In this document: one piece after another, positions 1-11,646 of the stretch | Layout: each line of letters starts with the position of its first letter | Numbering within the stretch: position 1 is the stretch's first letter | Assembly (NCBI RefSeq): GCF_910592395.1 | Contig: NC_088316.1 | Span: 17,482,001-17,546,000, forward strand | Length of the DNA: 64,000 bases | Direction: 5' to 3' | Source: Lineus longissimus | Lineage: Eukaryota > Nemertea > Pilidiophora > Heteronemertea > Lineidae | The notes under the pieces: generated by a model | The model's input: only the letters and a program-made list of their open reading frames with translations | Database searches by the model: none | Told to the model about the DNA's origin: nothing | Position numbers and translations under genes: made by a program

Positions 1-2335
1 ATGTCTAGCATCATGAAAGAATAAATTCCTTACATATTGAGTTTCCGCTACACCATAAAGCATTGAGCAATAAGTATCAGTTGCTTTTGCCATGAATGCC
101 CGCCTACACTCATCTGAGAGTCCTCACCAGCCAAGCAGCACATCTTGCCACTGCTTGTTGGTGCAATAAGAGCAGTTACCAACAGATCGTATCCTGTTAG
201 TATGCTGAATAGTGTGGCAAACATGGTTAACATGAAGCGTATCCATTCCAAATGCATTTACGTTAATGGCCTTTTGGTGTGATTTCCTTGGGAAAAAAAG
301 GGAGTTTCTTTTCAGTTTGTGTTCGTCTAATGTCAAATGCCTTGGCTGCGGTAATTGTTTGGGAGAAGTTACGAGCGTTGTTGTTATGCGTGTGGTAATC
401 TACACGATGCTGATGTTGGTTACTTGGTATGCTGGTAGTGGACCATATCTGTTAGAAATCGATATTTTACAAAACAGTGAAAATTGCAAGAATGCCTTTA
501 TTGCTCTGTTTCGCTGGGAGCTTTTTCGCAGCTGTACGAGAAGAAAGTAGGAGTTAAGTCACTGAACCATAAGCGGGTGCAGCTCCCTCTTTATGTAAAT
601 CAAGTTTATGCCATTCGACCTCTGTAATCAGGACGCCTCTCTATAAGGGAATGATTTGTCAGTCCCATGGGTGTTTGTAATAGAGATATTCTGGATTCTG
701 CCTATCATCAAATTCTGAAAATAACAATCGTACAACGAGCAAGAATATAATATTACTAAATATAAGAAAAAGTCATAATGCAATAATGACATGATAGTAT
801 GGGATAGATATCTGTGGTACATTTAGACAATTCTAGAAAGAAATGTTCACAATATCGATCCTGATAGATAAACATCATAACTTCGATAATGTACATGTAG
901 CAAACATAACCGTAGCCTTCCAGATGAAAGATACAGTGGTAGGTCTATTTGTCAATTACAAAATCCATACCCTGAACATGCCGGGAGCCACATTTCTTTA
1001 TTTGATATCAGCAGACCAGGCAATAATAAAGTCAGTCTTTGAGGAATAATTCTATGTTTGTTGCTATTCTTTTGTACACAGGATACCTGTAAATATTGAA
1101 ATTTTTGTGTCCGTGTACAAAATTTCGAGTTTGCTGCAAGAATTGTTTAATCATTAGAGTTGCCATGTTTGTGAGTTTCATATATATATATTTACCTCTG
1201 ATGTATAGGTGTACTCTTTCGGTCAAATTTCATCATGTTGACATTGTCTATAGTTACTGTACAGTGGGAATGTTTTTTTTCAATTTACTTGTTGCACAGA
1301 CCAAAACGATGTCCATGAACAGCATAGGTCTTTAAATTTTTTGTCTCCCCATGGAGAAGTGTACTCTAGCACTGCCCCTGATCTTTCTCGAGTGAGAGAG
1401 TGATAAGAGACTTGTTCAGATCAATAATGGGTGTAACAGAGTGATTTCTGCCATTATTATCTGATTACAGGAAATATGAGACATTGATCTCGGAAATCTT
1501 AGAGGTATTCACGTTAACTCTTGTAGTGCCAATGGGACGTCGTGAGCCGTTATCCTTTTTTCTGACAAGAACTGTGGATGAAAGCTATGGTATTTGTATA
1601 GTATCACAGCCGTGAGTGTGTTACATCTCTTATACCGTGCATTTTAATAATCCTGTTGTCTCGCTGTTGGGGGGCTTCCCATGCGATCAGGTGCCGTCAT
1701 CAGATGAATAGAGAAATATCATGCTGCATAGATGATGCTGAAACTTACATATTCCTTTGTTCAATAGTTTCTGTTTACATGGTTGTTTTAGTCCTGCTTA
1801 CCCTGAAAATTTGTTGTCAATCGGTCTAAGTCGAAAGTTATGATATTTGTGCGCCATAATACCAATATGAACACAATATTAGGTTCAACTTGATGTGGAA
1901 ATCTATCATAATTCAAGCCATTAAAAGCATGACAGTGCTATATGTGCAATTATGAGATATATCATGCAGATACGTGGCTACATCTTAGCCTGATACGCAC
2001 TCCATCAAAGTGATGATTGGGAGGGAAACATTGCCTTTCTTCCTCGACAGAGGATGTTGGACTCTAGTTGTTCTAATGGAGATGTCAATCAAATGGAGCT
2101 TCATCACATGCGCGTTGAACTCTCATCCTGTGACGGGCAATTTTTTGCCATCAGTCATAATCATGAAAATAGATGTCGGGAGGTAAAGACATTCGCTGCC
2201 AGATTGGCACGGTAATAGGAAAATTGTGGAGGGTGACGACATGCTTGGCTCTAATAAAGTGACACGGCGAATGGACGAAGTGAAGGCTGTACTGGGATTT
2301 GCTGGCTTTTCTTCGTTCTGCTATCGTTTACAAAG
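1..2335. other. Upstream non-coding DNA
   Basis: Short open frames only. A minor (TA)n stretch lies near 1181-1192. I see no gene, RNA or repeat that I can support. Confidence 0.45.
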
Positions 2336-2440
2336 ATACAGACAAAAAAGACAACATTGTGGTTCTGATTGTGATGCATTCTTGCATGCAAGACAAACAC
2401 ATCCACAACGCATGCTTTACAAGCTGCTTCATTGCAGAAG
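2336..2440 (+). CDS. Candidate internal exon of an unknown upstream gene
   Basis: A long pyrimidine-rich tract ends in TTTACAAAG (AG at 2334-2335), and 105 bp later comes a strong donor, GAAG|GTAAGAGT at 2441. Read in the open frame, the interval gives about 34 residues, beginning TDKKDNIVVLIVMHSCMQDK and ending FIAE, with one split codon at each end (phase 1-1, length divisible by three). A hydrophobic beta-strand-like core with several Cys and His residues is protein-like, but no family is recognised. Having both splice sites in the right order is the main support. Confidence 0.28.
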
Positions 2441-5400
2441 GTAAGAGTGGCTTTCTTGAATTCAGTTTGCCTTTATCTGAAACATAACTGAGGCAACTGA
2501 TCTGTTCTTTGATTGATACTGCTCACCATCAATTGAAACTACTTGTAAGGAGTTCATGATAGTAAGAAGACAATTACACTCTTGTCTATTGTTTGGATGC
2601 TACGCCCCTCTTGCTTGATCGACTTACTGAGCATACTAATACTCTACGAGCGGGAATTGATTGAGGAGTTAGTACCTGATGTCCGCAAAATGTGAAATCT
2701 GATCTAGGGAAGGTCAACGTTATGGAGACTCGATGAATTAACTAGCTCATCCAATCTCCTTCAGCCATTGGACGTAAAAATGGAGAAAATATTGGCAGCA
2801 GATTGGACGGTTTGTACTTCTTTTTATGCAATGTTCTTTACAATAGTGCGAGAAGTTCAAAGAAAGGTACAGCGAATGGAGAAAAATGTGCCTGGCGGAG
2901 ATGGAAGAAAGACCATTGTAATCAGTTGGTATTAGATCTTGTGTAACAGAGGATTAATGAAAGATAGCGAATGTAAGATGCTAGCTATTGTGTTTGACGA
3001 ACAGTTGAGTAGTGGGGTGGAAAATAAGACGTAAATGAGGAGATGGTGATTCCGGTCTTCTCATGATGATATGCCGGTGTCGGTAGTAATGTCAGAGGCA
3101 TTGTCGCTGCGTTACTTGTGACTTAGGATCTAAGTAAGGCGTCTGTTGGCAGTTATGATTATTCTATGAATCTGAAACCATCTTGATAGAACACCAAGTC
3201 TCTTAATTTCTGTTCTAAAGGGCTCAAAGAGAACGTTTGCCATCGAATTTAAACTTAGCGGTCATTGGTTGTGAGACAAGGACAGCTGTGAGCAAAGGCC
3301 TTTTAGATTCCACCTTCCTCTTCCTCTTTATGCTGTTGACTTATGCTAAGCTCTCACACTTTCCAGTGCTAAAGGGAAAGTCCTCCAAATTACTATGCAG
3401 GTGATGTTTTCATTCTCTATACAAATGACCCTTCCCACCCCTGCAGCCTGTGTCTTTGTAAAGGATGAATACTCCCGAAATTAATATAGTCTTGTGAGGG
3501 TAATAACCTGGGTCACAAGTTCGAAACATTACCTCAGTCAATGAGATCACCACACATGTGATGAAATTCAACATTAAAAATAAATTTTGTATTGATCAAT
3601 AATAATATGCTTCTGATGCTGGGATCAGATGTGCTAGTTTCTATCTAAGTGGGTGTGTCTGAATCCGATATCACTGCAAAGAAAAATGGACTAAGCATTT
3701 TGATGTTCTGGTGACTAGAAAGAACTACTGTCTTCCTCATGCCTCTTCTACAGCTCTCATCACAGTTGGGTGCAAATCTGGGTTTCTTTCCCTCCCGTTC
3801 CTGTGACCCTTTCCCTAACTCAAACTTGATGTATCATCTGTCTGTACCCAAACCCATTTATAGACATAATGATGACTCAACTCATTACATTTAATTTCTC
3901 TTTCTGAGAGGGTTAATGGGAAAGGCAGATTGCAACACGATAGCCCATTCATACCAGACCATTTAACTTTTTTTTGCGAATCTGTTACGTTTTTGTTCAT
4001 GTCTTGAGAAAGCTGGTATAGTGTGCCCAGTAAGTGCAGCAATAGAGAAAATACGAGGAAACGTCCAGGTGATTTTGAATGAATAATAGATAACATGCTA
4101 AAATATCACAATACCCGGGAGACTAATGATAAAAATCCTTCTTGGCACTAGAAATGGGAACATTTTAACAATGACCGTAACTCAGCCCGAAACTTTGTCT
4201 CGTTAACCCAATATGGATTTGGTAGTAAGTCGATGTTGAAAATCATTCTCAGCGTCAGCAAAAATATATAAGGGAGCTTGCCTTAATGTGCCGGTATATA
4301 TTTTTGGTGTCACCTCTGACATTGTGGGATCCTTGACTCAGCCATTGAAGATCTGCCAGCATAGATCCTTCCAGGTGCTTCAACACCAGATCAACATCAA
4401 ACTGATCACTCTCCCTAGGGAGTTCCACATTTTTCTACTAACAAGATAGGAAAGTTCATGGAGGGTTAATTTATGAGTGAAGGAGTTAATATGCCATTCA
4501 TTCTCTGTGGAGTCTTTGCACTCCAGAGCTGTCACTGGTACCATCACAGTAATGAGCCTGTTCACTTCGGCAACCTCTCACCAATTATCCTAACAAAGTT
4601 AGTGAGAGAAATGATGGAAAATTATGAATAATTGTTGACCAATCTTCTGACTGACAACAGTAAGCTTTTGTGCCAATTCAGGCCTGCTATTATTCGCTGA
4701 CTGGTTGATGCGGCTAAATGATGATTTGAGTTGAGTTGTGCCATCTTCCTCAATTATCTTTTGATATCAGGTTTTGGGCTAATTGGGACTTCCTTCTCAC
4801 ATATAGTGGTTTGGTGTTTTAGTCTGCTGCTTATTTGGTGCAAACTGAGCTTTTCCAGCGATGAAGCAAATATTTGCTGCTGAGGGCAGACGGTGCTAGT
4901 GGTCCAGTATAATCTGTGTGTTATTTCCAGGGATGAAGTTAGTGGCACAACAGGTGCACTATACCTTTAAATTTGATTAATACGCAATGCGCACAATGCC
5001 ACCTGACTGATGACTTGCTCCGTGACATTTTCACATGGTAAGGATGGATCAGAATGAGATATAAAGGAGTAAGGATGAACTGCATTTATAGACTCCTTTC
5101 TTTTGATCTGATTATTCCAGTGACATTTCCCTGTGCTTTCTCTCAAAGAAGCAACGGTAACGATGCACTCTGGATTATTAATTCATAGTACTCTCTGAAG
5201 GAACTTAAGAATGGTCTGCCAGGGCTGGCATTTCCAGACAAACAAACTAAGGTATTTTGGTTGTACAAAAGGCTTTGTAGATATTTAGATATCAAAGGTT
5301 GAATGGTGCATTGCTATGAAGTCTGGTGTGGTGTTGTTCTTTGAGATCTGGCTGGAGTTTGGTTAGTTTTTCAAAACCTCTCTGATCTGCAACCAGCGAT

Positions 5401-8400
5401 TTCTGTTGTAGTGACCAGCGACTTATCCATGACTTTCCCCAAGTCTCTCGTGGTTGATCCCACACCCAAGAGGAATCAACAAGCTCAATAGGCACAGCAG
5501 TCCTACTCATCATGGTACCTGAAGAGATATCACAATGAACAAACAACCGGAAACATTTATTCGTAATGTACCTCCGCAGAATCAATCAGCACCCCTCAAG
5601 TGGCCATTTGGGTCCATTAACCCACAATTCTCTAGAGGCACTGTATAACATGACTCAGCACAATTAAAGTTACCTTTTGTTAGACTTATAGCTGTATCCA
5701 TTTGGGGTAACATAACAAGTAATGGTTTCTATTGTTTCCAAGATGTAATGTCATCAACAATCAATCCCTATAAGTCTGTCAACCTCTCTGGGGTCTTGCA
5801 TCGAAGTAGTTTCAGTTAACTCTGCATTGGGTCATGCAGGTACATTGGTTAAATAGGATAACAGATCAAGCCAAATTGGATTCCCTCCACCTCAGTCATT
5901 CAGGCTGTTAAGATAATCGAATCAGCATCAGAAACAATCCAAACGATTTCGAAAATCTGGTTTAAATAATGCAATTTGCAGCCCAGTGGTCATGATGAAG
6001 GACAAGTTCATATTCTCTCCATTATTGTAGTATTTTCCCCCATAACTTTCAGCAATTGGTCGTAATGACGGTAATGATGTATTGTGTATGACTCCCCTTG
6101 ATGGTATAACCAGGCTGCTGTAATGCTGTAATCCAGTCTCTGGAGGACACCTTTAATCAATCTGATATTGCAGAATCTCTTGGGACCGACCAGGTGCAAG
6201 CTCAACTGCCTCGTGGATTTCTGGGTATCTACATTTGTATTTATGTTGTAAGGTACTGTTCTGTCAGCAGTGCTCATTGCTGCAGCTTCTTATAGATAAC
6301 AGTTATGGCACTGTCATTTCAACACCATGATATATGGAGGGGGTTTCCAAACTTAGTCACTTATAACAAATTTCAAGCACTTCTGCAGCAAGAATGGTTC
6401 CGGGGATTAACTTTTGTAAAGAGCAATCTCATTGTGCATTTCTATGGAGAAATTATGTCTGCACTAAATTAGTTAAGAGAAGAAAGCAATCCTTTGGGAC
6501 AAATAATGTGTGGTTGTATGGTTGTAAGTTTCATTCCAAGTACAGTTGAAATTGGTGAACACTCGCTAATGATTATGTACAAGTTGTTGGGTCTTGTGGT
6601 TGAAACTGAAACTAGAATTTTAGTTTCATCTCAACTTAGACTACAAGTGTCAAGTTGGTCCTGTATATTCTACACTATTGCTTGTGGTGTGGCTGTGGTG
6701 GACTAATGCGGGTAACTTCTAATTGGGCATGCCTTTACTCTCAACCTACAAATGACCTATCCGTCTTGTAAACCAAGATTGGCGCTGTCGTACATTGAAA
6801 GCGAAATGCCAGGTCCCACAGGAAAAATCAACCAAACCACTATGGTCGCATAGTTTAATTGCCTACCCTGCATTCTGAGAAACTCCAGCCAACTCTTACA
6901 ATAGAACAGCTTGACCTCCTGGGTCCATGAGTTTCATGCTTTTAATCGTCATGCAATGAAATGATAAAAAGCTTGATTAATTGCGTAGGAACTATTTCAA
7001 TTGCTTGTGTAAAAACTTTGGGTTGAATTATGAATGCCTGGGCATGTAATTGGAGGGTTTGCACTCATTCTATGCGACCTGATCATTGCCTTTACTATCG
7101 TGGAAAGGTTATTTCTTTGTTGTGAACATTGCTCATTTGGTGAACTCTTTGTCATTCAGATGACACGATAACCAGTTTAACCCTCTCAGAAGAGGTCAGT
7201 GCTCAGAAGTTTTCCCTGTGAAGCATCAATTTTTGAAGAAAAAAGACATGGCAGAGCAAACCCTTTAAGACATGGCTTCAAAGATGGGCCACTGAGCAAT
7301 GGGTTATATAAGTAAAAGTCTTTGAAGTGCAGCAGTAAGCATCTTTCGCAGTTGGGCCTATTTGACTATTTTGAATGATGCTTTCTTCTAGCTCCTTCGA
7401 ACCCTCTTTGTTCCATTCACACGTTCCAGCTCTATTTATAGTACAAGACACATCGTGGTGAAAGCAATCGATTTGGTTTCCTTGCTGTCAACGACAACAT
7501 CACTGAACATTATTTTCCACAATTTCCTTCAGAGGCGACATTGAAATCATCTTAAGTCGATTTAAACTTCCAATAAGTTAATTTCTGGGTTTGATCGATG
7601 AGTTACCTGCTATTTGACAGCTGTGGGTGTGAAAGATGGTGAGAATGATACTGCTGGGGTGTGGGTTTGTGATCATATCCGGCCAGCAATTACAAACAAT
7701 GAAATTGTCAACTATTTGAGCTGTGATAATCTGCAATTGTTGGTAGCAGTTATGAAACGAGTTTGGGAATATGACAAGGCGTGTTTTGATTGTCATTTTA
7801 CCCGGGGCTGACGGCACGCTCTACCCCCAGGACGCTTCCTTTTGTTCCATGTTTGGCCCTTTTGTCCCTTATTCCGGACTAATCGCCTGGTTGCAGACCA
7901 TGTGGGAGATGCAAACATCAGATCGTAATCATCGTCTTTCTATGATCTCGGACATCTGTTGAGGTCTGACTTACCCGGTGAGATTGACCCTCCCAATGAA
8001 CGAACTTCGGTATGGATGCTGCTCCGCTTCAAGACTTAGTCCTTTGACTTGGAATTGCCTATCATGGCAGAAATCGTTTAGAGGTTCTGCGTATTCCCAT
8101 GAGAAACAGTTAGCATGTGCTAGCAGGCAATAATTACCAAGAAGGTCAAGGAGGTGGGTGACTCAGTGATTGACCACAACCAAAATCTTTAGGACCTGGG
8201 AAGTAGTGTTATACATTTTCTGAATCCCCCCCCCCATCTGCATTAAAAGGGTTAACATCTCTGAGCACCACCTGATCCTCTTGAGATAAGTCACCTATGG
8301 TCTAGCTTGCATCATTACAACATGAATGTCAGGACCGCTAGGCTCATCAGGGAACTGTTGCCCAAGGCAATGGACAAACACTGCATTAATAGCCAATGGC

Positions 8401-11385
8401 TCTCTGTGCTGACCGTTTTTTAGCGCATAACCACATTTAGCGCATGCCAGATGTTTCCGATTCACCCCTAACTAGCTTCATTACTATTGCTAACACTTCG
8501 CTACTAGCGTCATTGCCAATCGGCATGTAGCGACTATTTGAGCGGTAGTCGTGTTAAGATTGTCCAAGTTGGGTGGTTTAATACTTTTAGTCCACGACAC
8601 AAGAACCGAAATATTAGTGAATTATGTACTACAAATTTGTAGGTGTTGAATTCAAAATGACGTGAAATTGGTTCCAATCATAATATTGTCCAAGAAGATG
8701 AGTTTTAAAGAGAAAAATGGGTTAAGTTTTAATTTGACAAATGTACTTGCACACTTGACGCTCATTAGGGCCATTTGATTTGAACACACCAACTCCGCAT
8801 TAACTAATTCGGGGCTCATTTTAGGGTAAGATTGTTTGGAAAATGGCTGGCAGGTGGCAGTGGTCGTAAAGTAGGATCCCAGTCTTGATCTCTTTGGGTT
8901 CAAACTTGACAGAATAGGTGCCAGGCAAGGTGTTTTCATGATATAATCATCTTCACTGTGGAACCTTATTGCCTCCTCTGTGAACTTGGAGTTTGACCAC
9001 TTTGCCTTAATCACCAGTACTTTCATGGTCGCTAATTAATCTTTGCGGATTGTTATATGAATAATGAAACAACATTAGTACAACTTAATCAGCTGATTCA
9101 TTGATTGGACGGCCCGCTGTCGATTGTAGCCAGTTGCGGTCACAGCAGTCGCACGTCCCATCGTGTCAGTGAGTGATGAGATGCAATGCAAGTCGCAACT
9201 CTATGTAATGTCTGAGCATAATGTTCGAGGATTATTATGGGATAATATAAGGATTATCAACTAATACAGTGATTTGTAACCGAATTCCTTTTCATTTCAA
9301 TCTTGTGAATATGCATAACTGTGGCATGTTAATTTATTTTCAAGTCTAAAACGGAGAGAAGATGTTGTGCAAAGGATTGGATTAATATTTTAGTTGTTTT
9401 TTGTGATAAAGTGATTGTAGTCAGATTCCTTTGACTGAGGTAATGTCATGAATATTTACAATTTGAGTGCTGTAGCTAATAGGCAATTATTCTGCAAAGG
9501 ATGGGATTAACATTTTATTTGTTTGGAAAAAAATTCCAAACATGTATTAAAATGTAAGTGGGTGTTTCAATACATTTGCAGATCCCATTGCATCGATTTT
9601 TGATCATGTTATTTTAGCAATTCAATTTCAATTTTGTTAAAAAATGCAAGCTTTTGCAGGATATCAAGGGGCTAAAAGATTCGTCACATGATTTTGCATG
9701 ATGTGTCTTCACTTGAGCTCTGTTCAGTCAAGAATTAGTTCCAGTTTTGATCCCAAGGGGGCTAATTTTGCCAAGGTGGGGACAATAAAAGCAGGAAACT
9801 GCTTAAGTGGAATCGAATACTAAGGTATCCAGATGGGCAAAAAATACCTTTTTTTCCTTTCACGCTGTCTTGATGAAACATTGATCACAGTTGCCCCTAA
9901 CTTAGATTTTTTTGCATGAAAAAGTAATAAATCCTTGAGGCAATTAAAACTAGATCAAAAGACTCAACCTGCCAAATCGTTCTGAATGACCATGTTTACC
10001 GTTCCTTCAATTTCACACATTTTACCACCGATCACTTTAACTGTGCAAACCAAAAGTTAAATTTGACCGCTCTTGATTTCAGTTCATGTTTACTCTTCAA
10101 CAAGTCAACAAACACATCTGTCTGTGGGTCACCAAATTGTGGATATTTTTGGAATGATTTGACTGAAGTCTTCTCTGATGCAAAATTTTGTGCCTTTTCA
10201 CTGACTTTTCACCTTAGTGTCCCACTGTTAATTATGTTGACCAGACGTGACCAATGGTCTTCTGTCGGTGTCAGATCTTTGGAGTTGTTACACAACTTCT
10301 GTTTAATCCTTGATTTAAATCAAAATTGGTGAAACATGGGTCTTCTATCTGCTTCTGTCTCTTTGATATGTGACATGAAAACAACTAAAAATATTTCTTC
10401 ATTATTTCCGATTGAGATCCTTATCGGGTTGGCACAAGTCATCTGGGAGAATTTGGGTTTGGATTTCTCCAATTCACATTGAATTGCAACTAAAGCTTTA
10501 CAATTTACAGGATTTTTGTGAATAGTCAGTTAATATTTTTGTTACTGATTGATAGACAAGAAGGAAACTGATCTATTTCAGGTTCTTTCTCGCCCCAAGG
10601 CTGTTTATAAACCTTCCCCAAAAAGTTGACACAGGCAAATATTTTGTCCTCAATGTCTGATGGAACTTTCTAGAACCCTGGGAAAGCAATAGAATATTAT
10701 CGAGAAACTTGGCCCGCCCCAGGGAGAAAGTTGCAACATTAAATGTGGCTTGAATTGGAAGTTTTTGACCGTTTTTGTCCAGCTTTTCATTCCCGCATAA
10801 GTAACTTGACTCCTCTCTAAAATAAACTTCGGATACAAAACAGATGAAGTGAACCACAAAGGGAAAGGGCCCAATGAAGAAGGGGTTGAAAACCTGAAAT
10901 CTGATATCAGGCTATCTGGCAAAATATCCAATTGTTCTCACGGCATTCAAGTTCTGCCTATTTAGGAAACTTGTCACAGGGAATTTCTTGTCACCATCAA
11001 ATTGCTTGGACATGTTTTGTCAAATTGAGGTACCAAACTCTCTGATCGCTATCAGGTTCGTTTTCTGAGTTCCGAAGAGTCTGAACTTTGACAATTGTGA
11101 TTGGCTGTGGCCGTATTTAGACAATTGGCTGAAATTTGGCATAGGGTTGCTTGGGATGTCTGACTGAAGATCGACAGAGCCGCCCCTCTTACAATTGGCC
11201 AGTAACATCATTGTGTAAACACTGTTACAGTTCCATTGTTGTCTCCATTACGTTCCAGCCTACCACTTCGATTGTCCACCGCCCAAAATAAACGCCCCTC
11301 CACCTTCTCATTTTGATAACCATATTATCCTGTGGCGATATTCAGATCATAAGACTCAAAATCAGTCTAATTTTATATTTTACAG
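2441..11385. other. DNA upstream of the protocadherin, no supported gene
   Basis: AT-rich DNA with scattered open frames, the longest being 124 codons on the minus strand (8652-9026) with no recognisable domain or splice borders. A 10-base C run lies at 8226-8235. Cis-regulatory DNA or 5' non-coding exons of the protocadherin may lie here, but none can be pinned down by eye. Confidence 0.4.
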
Positions 11386-11646
11386 GTGGTGAACAAGACA
11401 AGAAAAATAAAAGCAAAAAGGCCTGGTGTGTGCGTCTGCTGGATCAGCAAGGAGGATTAAAGAATTGCCAAATTTCTATCCAAACATTTGTTTACCCTGG
11501 TTTAAGCTGCCTGAACCTAATTTGTTGAGAGGACAATAGAAGGTATAAATGTGGCAAATTGTTTCCTTTGAGCCAATGGGACTTATTTAGCTAGATTGAG
11601 AGTAAGTCGTTGAGTTGGCTGTGTGGTTGGTCAGTTGTCGGCCAGG
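11386..11646 (+). promoter_or_regulatory. Probable 5' leader of the protocadherin exon, with TATA-like box and short upstream ORF
   Basis: A pyrimidine-rich stretch ending in TTTTACAG (AG at 11384-11385) is a good splice acceptor, which would make 11386-11646 a 5' UTR joined to an upstream non-coding exon. A competing reading is a local promoter: TATAAAT lies at 11544-11550 and CCAAT at 11573-11577. Two in-frame upstream ATGs (11549 and 11576) share a stop at 11588-11590, so a transcript starting to the left would carry a 13-codon or 4-codon upstream ORF. An in-frame TGA at 11611-11613 closes the protocadherin frame just before its start. Sequence alone does not decide between promoter and spliced leader. 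Confidence 0.35.

Noticed and set aside
8652-9026. 124-codon minus-strand frame as a gene
   Set aside because: It has an ATG but no recognisable domain, signal or splice context. Several frames of this length are expected by chance in 64 kb of this composition.
11623-11646. Starting the protocadherin at the GTG eight codons upstream
   Set aside because: GTG is not a normal start in animals. The ATG at 11647 has a strong context and leads directly into a signal peptide, and there is an in-frame stop at 11611.
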